Assembly (NCBI GenBank): GCA_964630665.1 | Contig: CAZVVN010000006.1 | Location: forward strand, 13,407-77,406 | Reading direction: 5' to 3' | Length of the DNA stretch: 64,000 nucleotides | Source of the DNA: UBA9619 sp964630665 | GTDB lineage: Bacteria > Pseudomonadota > Gammaproteobacteria > Arenicellales > UBA868 | Part shown: positions 60,923 through 64,000 of the stretch, one piece after another | How the letters are laid out: the number at the start of each line of letters is the position of its first letter | Numbering within the stretch: the first letter of the stretch is position 1 | The notes under the pieces: model-generated | Databases searched by the model: none | Told to the model about the DNA's origin: nothing | Seen by the model: only the letters and a program-made list of their open reading frames with translations | Position numbers and translations under genes: made by a program

Positions 60923-62020
60923 GTGGGAGGTAACATTCAAACCAGCGCCATTAAGATTGAAAAGGTAAAGAAGCAGTTTGGGATTGGTGAGAATACTGTC
61001 ACTGCCCTTACTGACATAACGATTGATATCTTCGACAACGAATTTTTTACTCTATTAGGACCATCTGGCTGTGGAAAGACGACATTGTTGAGAATGATTG
61101 CGGGTCTTGAATCTGTTACAGCTGGGACAATTTTCCTGTATGGCCAGGAGATCAAAGACTTATCCGCTAACAAGCGACCAATAAATACTGTATTTCAACA
61201 ATACGCACTCTTTCCTCATATGACAGTCCTACAAAACATTGGTTTTGGTCTAAAAATGATGGGCAAAAGCAAATCCGAAATCATAGACCGTTCAAAGAAA
61301 ATGCTGGAATTGGTTCAGTTGACCCAATTTGGTGATAGACGCCCATCGCAACTGTCGGGTGGCCAGCAGCAAAGAGTGGCTCTTGCACGTGCACTTGCGC
61401 CTTCACCTAAGGTGCTCTTGCTGGATGAACCTTTGTCTGCCCTGGATTTGAAACTGCGGCAGGCAATGCGTGTCGAACTCAAACAGATTCAGGAAGAGAC
61501 TGGCATCACTTTTGTCTTTGTAACTCATGACCAAGAAGAAGCCTTAACTATGTCCGATCGTATCGCAGTGATGTCGAACGGGGAATTACAGCAAATCGGA
61601 TCAGCACAGGAAATCTATGAGCAGCCGCGAAATCAGTTTGTTGCGGGCTTTATTGGTGAAACAAATCTATTCGACGTCATTATCGAGGACATCCAAGAAG
61701 ATCAGGCGATATGTCGAATTGGAGACACATCAATCTCATGCAGTGTCACAGGATCAGCGGTAAAAGGCAGCACAAGACAAATATCAATTCGACCGGAACG
61801 TCTATCGTTTGCGAGTTCGCCGGAAGGTGGTCACATTACTGGCGTTGTCGAGCGATTAACCTATCTCGGCACAGATACGCAATACCTTGTTCAGCTTGAT
61901 GATGGAACAATGATTACGGTGCGATCGCAGAACGCTCACGAATCTGTCGTAAACGTGCGACCCGGCGAACGAATCGGTCTTAAATTAGAAAAAGGTGGAA
62001 TACGCCTTCTTATGAACTAA
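60923..62020 (+). CDS. potA: PotA-type spermidine/putrescine ABC ATPase
   Basis: This 365-residue protein starts at GTG 60923. Walker A is GPSGCGKTT, the signature LSGGQQQRVALARAL, Walker B VLLLDEPLSALD and the H-loop VTHDQEEAL, followed by the TOBE domain with FIGETNLFDV. It is a close PotA family member and has a complete PotBC and binding-protein set downstream, unlike the ATPase at 14714. Its base composition is AT-rich compared with the rest of the window. Confidence 0.92.
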   Translation: MGGNIQTSAIKIEKVKKQFGIGENTVTALTDITIDIFDNEFFTLLGPSGCGKTTLLRMIAGLESVTAGTIFLYGQEIKDLSANKRPINTVFQQYALFPHMTVLQNIGFGLKMMGKSKSEIIDRSKKMLELVQLTQFGDRRPSQLSGGQQQRVALARALAPSPKVLLLDEPLSALDLKLRQAMRVELKQIQEETGITFVFVTHDQEEALTMSDRIAVMSNGELQQIGSAQEIYEQPRNQFVAGFIGETNLFDVIIEDIQEDQAICRIGDTSISCSVTGSAVKGSTRQISIRPERLSFASSPEGGHITGVVERLTYLGTDTQYLVQLDDGTMITVRSQNAHESVVNVRPGERIGLKLEKGGIRLLMN

Positions 62021-62952
62021 TGGCTACCGGTGTAAAAAAAGAAAGTGGAGGGGCCTCTTCTAGTGTCTTCGGATCACACCGTTATTGGTTGTTAACCCCA
62101 TCCTGGCTCGTGATAGGATTTTTTCTAGTCGCTCCTGTCGCCATCATGCTTATCTACTCGTTCCTGACCAAGGAATTTCGGGGTGGCGTAATTTGGGAAT
62201 TTTCTCTCGCAGCTTATGACCAGTTCATCTTCGATCGCGGCTTGTTCGGAGACGATCCACCAAAACTTGAATGGACCTACATTTCGATATTTTTTCGCTC
62301 GATCTGGCAGGCCTTTTTAGCCACAGTTCTTTGCTTGCTCATCGGCTTTCCGACTGCGTATTTCATCGCGACGCGACCAGTCCAGACCCGATCTATTTGG
62401 CTGTTCCTAGTAACGATACCTTATTGGGTAAATCTGTTAATTCGTACGGTGTCGCTAAAATTCCTGATTCGGGATTCAGGCCCCCTTAATCAATGGCTTA
62501 TCTCTTTTGGAATCCTAGACAGCCCAATTCATCTAATAAACACAAATGTCGCGATCCAACTAGGGCTCTTCTATTCCTACTTACCCTTCATGGTACTGCC
62601 AATTTATGCTTCTGTGGAGCGATACAACTTCGTATTGTCAGAGGCCGCGTGGGATCTTTACGCCAATCGTTGGACGACTTTACGGTATATCTTGCTACCG
62701 TCGGTTAAGCCCGGAATCATTGCTGGCTGCATACTAGTATTTGTTCCCAGCCTTGGTGCTTTTCTGGCTCCTGATCTACTTGGTGGTGCGAAGAATTTCA
62801 TGATCGGCTCCCTTATTGAAGAACAGTTCAAGGGAAATGCCGGTAACTGGCCGTTTGGTGCGGCGGCATCAATAATTCTGCTTACCTTAGTGTTGATTGT
62901 ACTGATAGTGTATGCGCGTCAACAATCGCGCACCGAATCAAAATATAGTTGA
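62020..62952 (+). CDS. potB: PotB-type ABC permease
   Basis: This 310-residue permease has about six helices and EAA-loop residues in SEAAWDLYANRWTTLRYILLP. Its ATG shares a base with the stop of the ATPase (TAATG). It forms the channel with the PotC-type subunit encoded one base downstream of its stop. Confidence 0.9.
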   Translation: MATGVKKESGGASSSVFGSHRYWLLTPSWLVIGFFLVAPVAIMLIYSFLTKEFRGGVIWEFSLAAYDQFIFDRGLFGDDPPKLEWTYISIFFRSIWQAFLATVLCLLIGFPTAYFIATRPVQTRSIWLFLVTIPYWVNLLIRTVSLKFLIRDSGPLNQWLISFGILDSPIHLINTNVAIQLGLFYSYLPFMVLPIYASVERYNFVLSEAAWDLYANRWTTLRYILLPSVKPGIIAGCILVFVPSLGAFLAPDLLGGAKNFMIGSLIEEQFKGNAGNWPFGAAASIILLTLVLIVLIVYARQQSRTESKYS

Positions 62953-62953
62953 G

Positions 62954-63769
62954 ATGGCACAACCTAGTTCGGACATTCGTAAGTTCCCAGGCTTCCTGCC
63001 GATCACGACCCTTTGCCTCGTGATGCTCTATGCACCGTTAGTTATAGTTATGGTCTACAGTTTCAATGATTCGAGGTCTATTACGATCTGGGGTGGTTTT
63101 AGTCTACGGTGGTATGAGGATGTGTTTTTTGGCATTGAGGCCTCAAAGTTTAAGACCGCAGCTTGGAATTCATTATCCATTGCGTCTATGGCGGCGATCA
63201 CATCAACCGTACTTGCGACCTGTGCAGCAGTCGGCATGATTCGCGGCGGTTCTTTCCGCGGGAAAGCTGCGAGTTTCGCACTGATCAGTTTGCCCCTCAT
63301 GGTTCCTGAAATCGTTACAGCGGTTGCAACCTTGATTTTTTTTAGCACCATAGGATTTACACGAGGTTATGCGTCAATCCTAGTCGCACATATCGTATTC
63401 TGTATCCCATTCGCATATTTGCCCATTGCAGCGAGGCTGGATGGTATTGAGAGTTTTTATGAACAAGCCGCACTCGATCTCTATGCAAGCAAGGCGCAAG
63501 CCTTTTGGAGAATTCTGTTACCGCTGATGGCGCCGGGCATTCTTTCTGGGTTTTTGCTCGCTTTCATTATTTCTTTAGATGATTTTATAATTACAAACTT
63601 CGTCAAAGGAGCGGGAATAGAAACATTACCGACTGCAATTTTTGGATCAGTTAAACAAGGCATTAAACCCAATATCATGGCGCTGTCTACGTTAATGTTG
63701 TTGGTCTCAATTTTGTTGGTAACAGCTTCTTTTCTCGTGGGGAAGACTGGCAGTAAATCGAGGCGTTAA
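62954..63769 (+). CDS. potC: PotC-type ABC permease
   Basis: I start at ATG 62954 (271 residues), one base after the previous stop; the frame extends 42 bases further upstream without need. About six helices and an EAA loop (YEQAALDLYASKAQAFWRILLP) are present, and SLDDFIITNFVKGAG is typical of PotC. Confidence 0.9.
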   Translation: MAQPSSDIRKFPGFLPITTLCLVMLYAPLVIVMVYSFNDSRSITIWGGFSLRWYEDVFFGIEASKFKTAAWNSLSIASMAAITSTVLATCAAVGMIRGGSFRGKAASFALISLPLMVPEIVTAVATLIFFSTIGFTRGYASILVAHIVFCIPFAYLPIAARLDGIESFYEQAALDLYASKAQAFWRILLPLMAPGILSGFLLAFIISLDDFIITNFVKGAGIETLPTAIFGSVKQGIKPNIMALSTLMLLVSILLVTASFLVGKTGSKSRR

Positions 63770-63831
63770 CAACTTTTGGTAAGGCAACACCAAGATGTAA
63801 ATTCAATCAACAATTCGGAGGATATTAGATT

Positions 63832-64000
63832 ATGATAATTCTATTGAGAGCACTCGCTGCAGCACTCGTACTGACATTGGCGTCTGGAGTCGCTCAGGCA
63901 CAAGACAAGCTTTCGATTTATCACTGGTTTGAGTATATACCACAGGAGCTGTTGGATAAGTTCACCGCCGAAACCGGAATTGAAGTAACCATGGATACCT
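63832..64000 (+). CDS. potD: PotD-like binding protein (3' end cut by window edge)
   Basis: The frame opens at ATG 63832 after GGAGG and runs to the edge, 56 codons. A signal peptide is clear (basic start, LAAALVLTLASGV, cleavage after AQA), followed by LSIYHWFEYIPQELLDKF. This is the usual start of spermidine/putrescine-binding proteins. It completes the gene set of a PotABCD importer in this AT-richer segment. Confidence 0.85.
   Translation, partial: MIILLRALAAALVLTLASGVAQAQDKLSIYHWFEYIPQELLDKFTAETGIEVTMDT

Noticed and set aside
1..64000. tRNA, rRNA, CRISPR arrays, insertion sequences, phage genes
   Set aside because: No cloverleaf, rRNA motif, regular spacer-repeat array, transposase or phage protein was recognised; the only tandem repeat is the two-copy element at 19209-19247.

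Overview
The window reads as a catabolic region from a Gram-negative bacterium, most likely an uncultivated, possibly marine, pseudomonadote. Supporting signs are the moderately high G+C (roughly 55-60% by eye up to about 60.6 kb), Shine-Dalgarno-led genes in tight overlapping operons, Tat-type signal peptides, several ABC importers with soluble binding proteins, and a trimethylamine-dehydrogenase-like flavoprotein. No rRNA, tRNA, CRISPR, phage or insertion-sequence signature was seen. Almost all of the DNA is coding.

Layout. 1-4.6 kb: HMG-CoA-lyase-like gene (cut by the left edge), family III CoA transferase, an alpha/beta hydrolase without the usual serine nucleophile, and an amidase. 4.6-26.2 kb: a mirrored double set of genes around a polyamine-type (Pot-like) ABC importer. 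Each set holds an ATP-dependent hydantoinase pair (HyuA/HyuB), an N-carbamoylsarcosine-amidase-like cysteine hydrolase and a small four-helix membrane protein. A shared module of about 75 residues occurs in three proteins: a 152-residue protein, the N-terminus of one HyuB and the C-terminus of the other. A tandem peroxiredoxin, a large flotillin-like protein and a roughly ten-helix membrane protein complete the block. 26.4-34.9 kb: luciferase-like oxidoreductase, AtzE-type amidase with an HpxZ/AtzH-like partner, nitroreductase, cupins, flavin-binding protein, thioesterase, Gfo/Idh dehydrogenase, small DMT-type membrane protein, ABM-like protein and phytanoyl-CoA-dioxygenase-like enzyme. 35-37.6 kb: GAF-adenylate cyclase and an M20-family N-carbamoyl-amino-acid hydrolase.

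37.6-47.4 kb: a minus-strand operon with a second flotillin-like protein, a urea/short-chain-amide (Urt-like) ABC importer whose UrtE-type ATPase is in one reading frame with a full amidase, and an acyl-CoA ligase. 47.7-56.5 kb: homocysteine methyltransferase, then an overlapping operon of trimethylamine-dehydrogenase-like enzyme, glycosyltransferase, nucleoside phosphorylase-like protein, spore-photoproduct-lyase-like radical SAM protein and SDR, then MFS and EamA transporters. 56.7-60.6 kb: a CoxMSL-type molybdenum hydroxylase with a MoaD-like protein. 60.9-64 kb: a second PotABCD operon in visibly AT-richer DNA, cut by the right edge.

Together the genes point to uptake and breakdown of small amides, ureides, cyclic ureides and methylated amines as nitrogen and carbon sources. 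HyuA/HyuB plus an N-carbamoylsarcosine-type amidase are the enzyme types of the N-methylhydantoin to N-carbamoylsarcosine to sarcosine route. The substrate assignment is inference. The strongest candidates for something undescribed are the mirrored hydantoinase block with its travelling module and the UrtE-amidase open reading frame.
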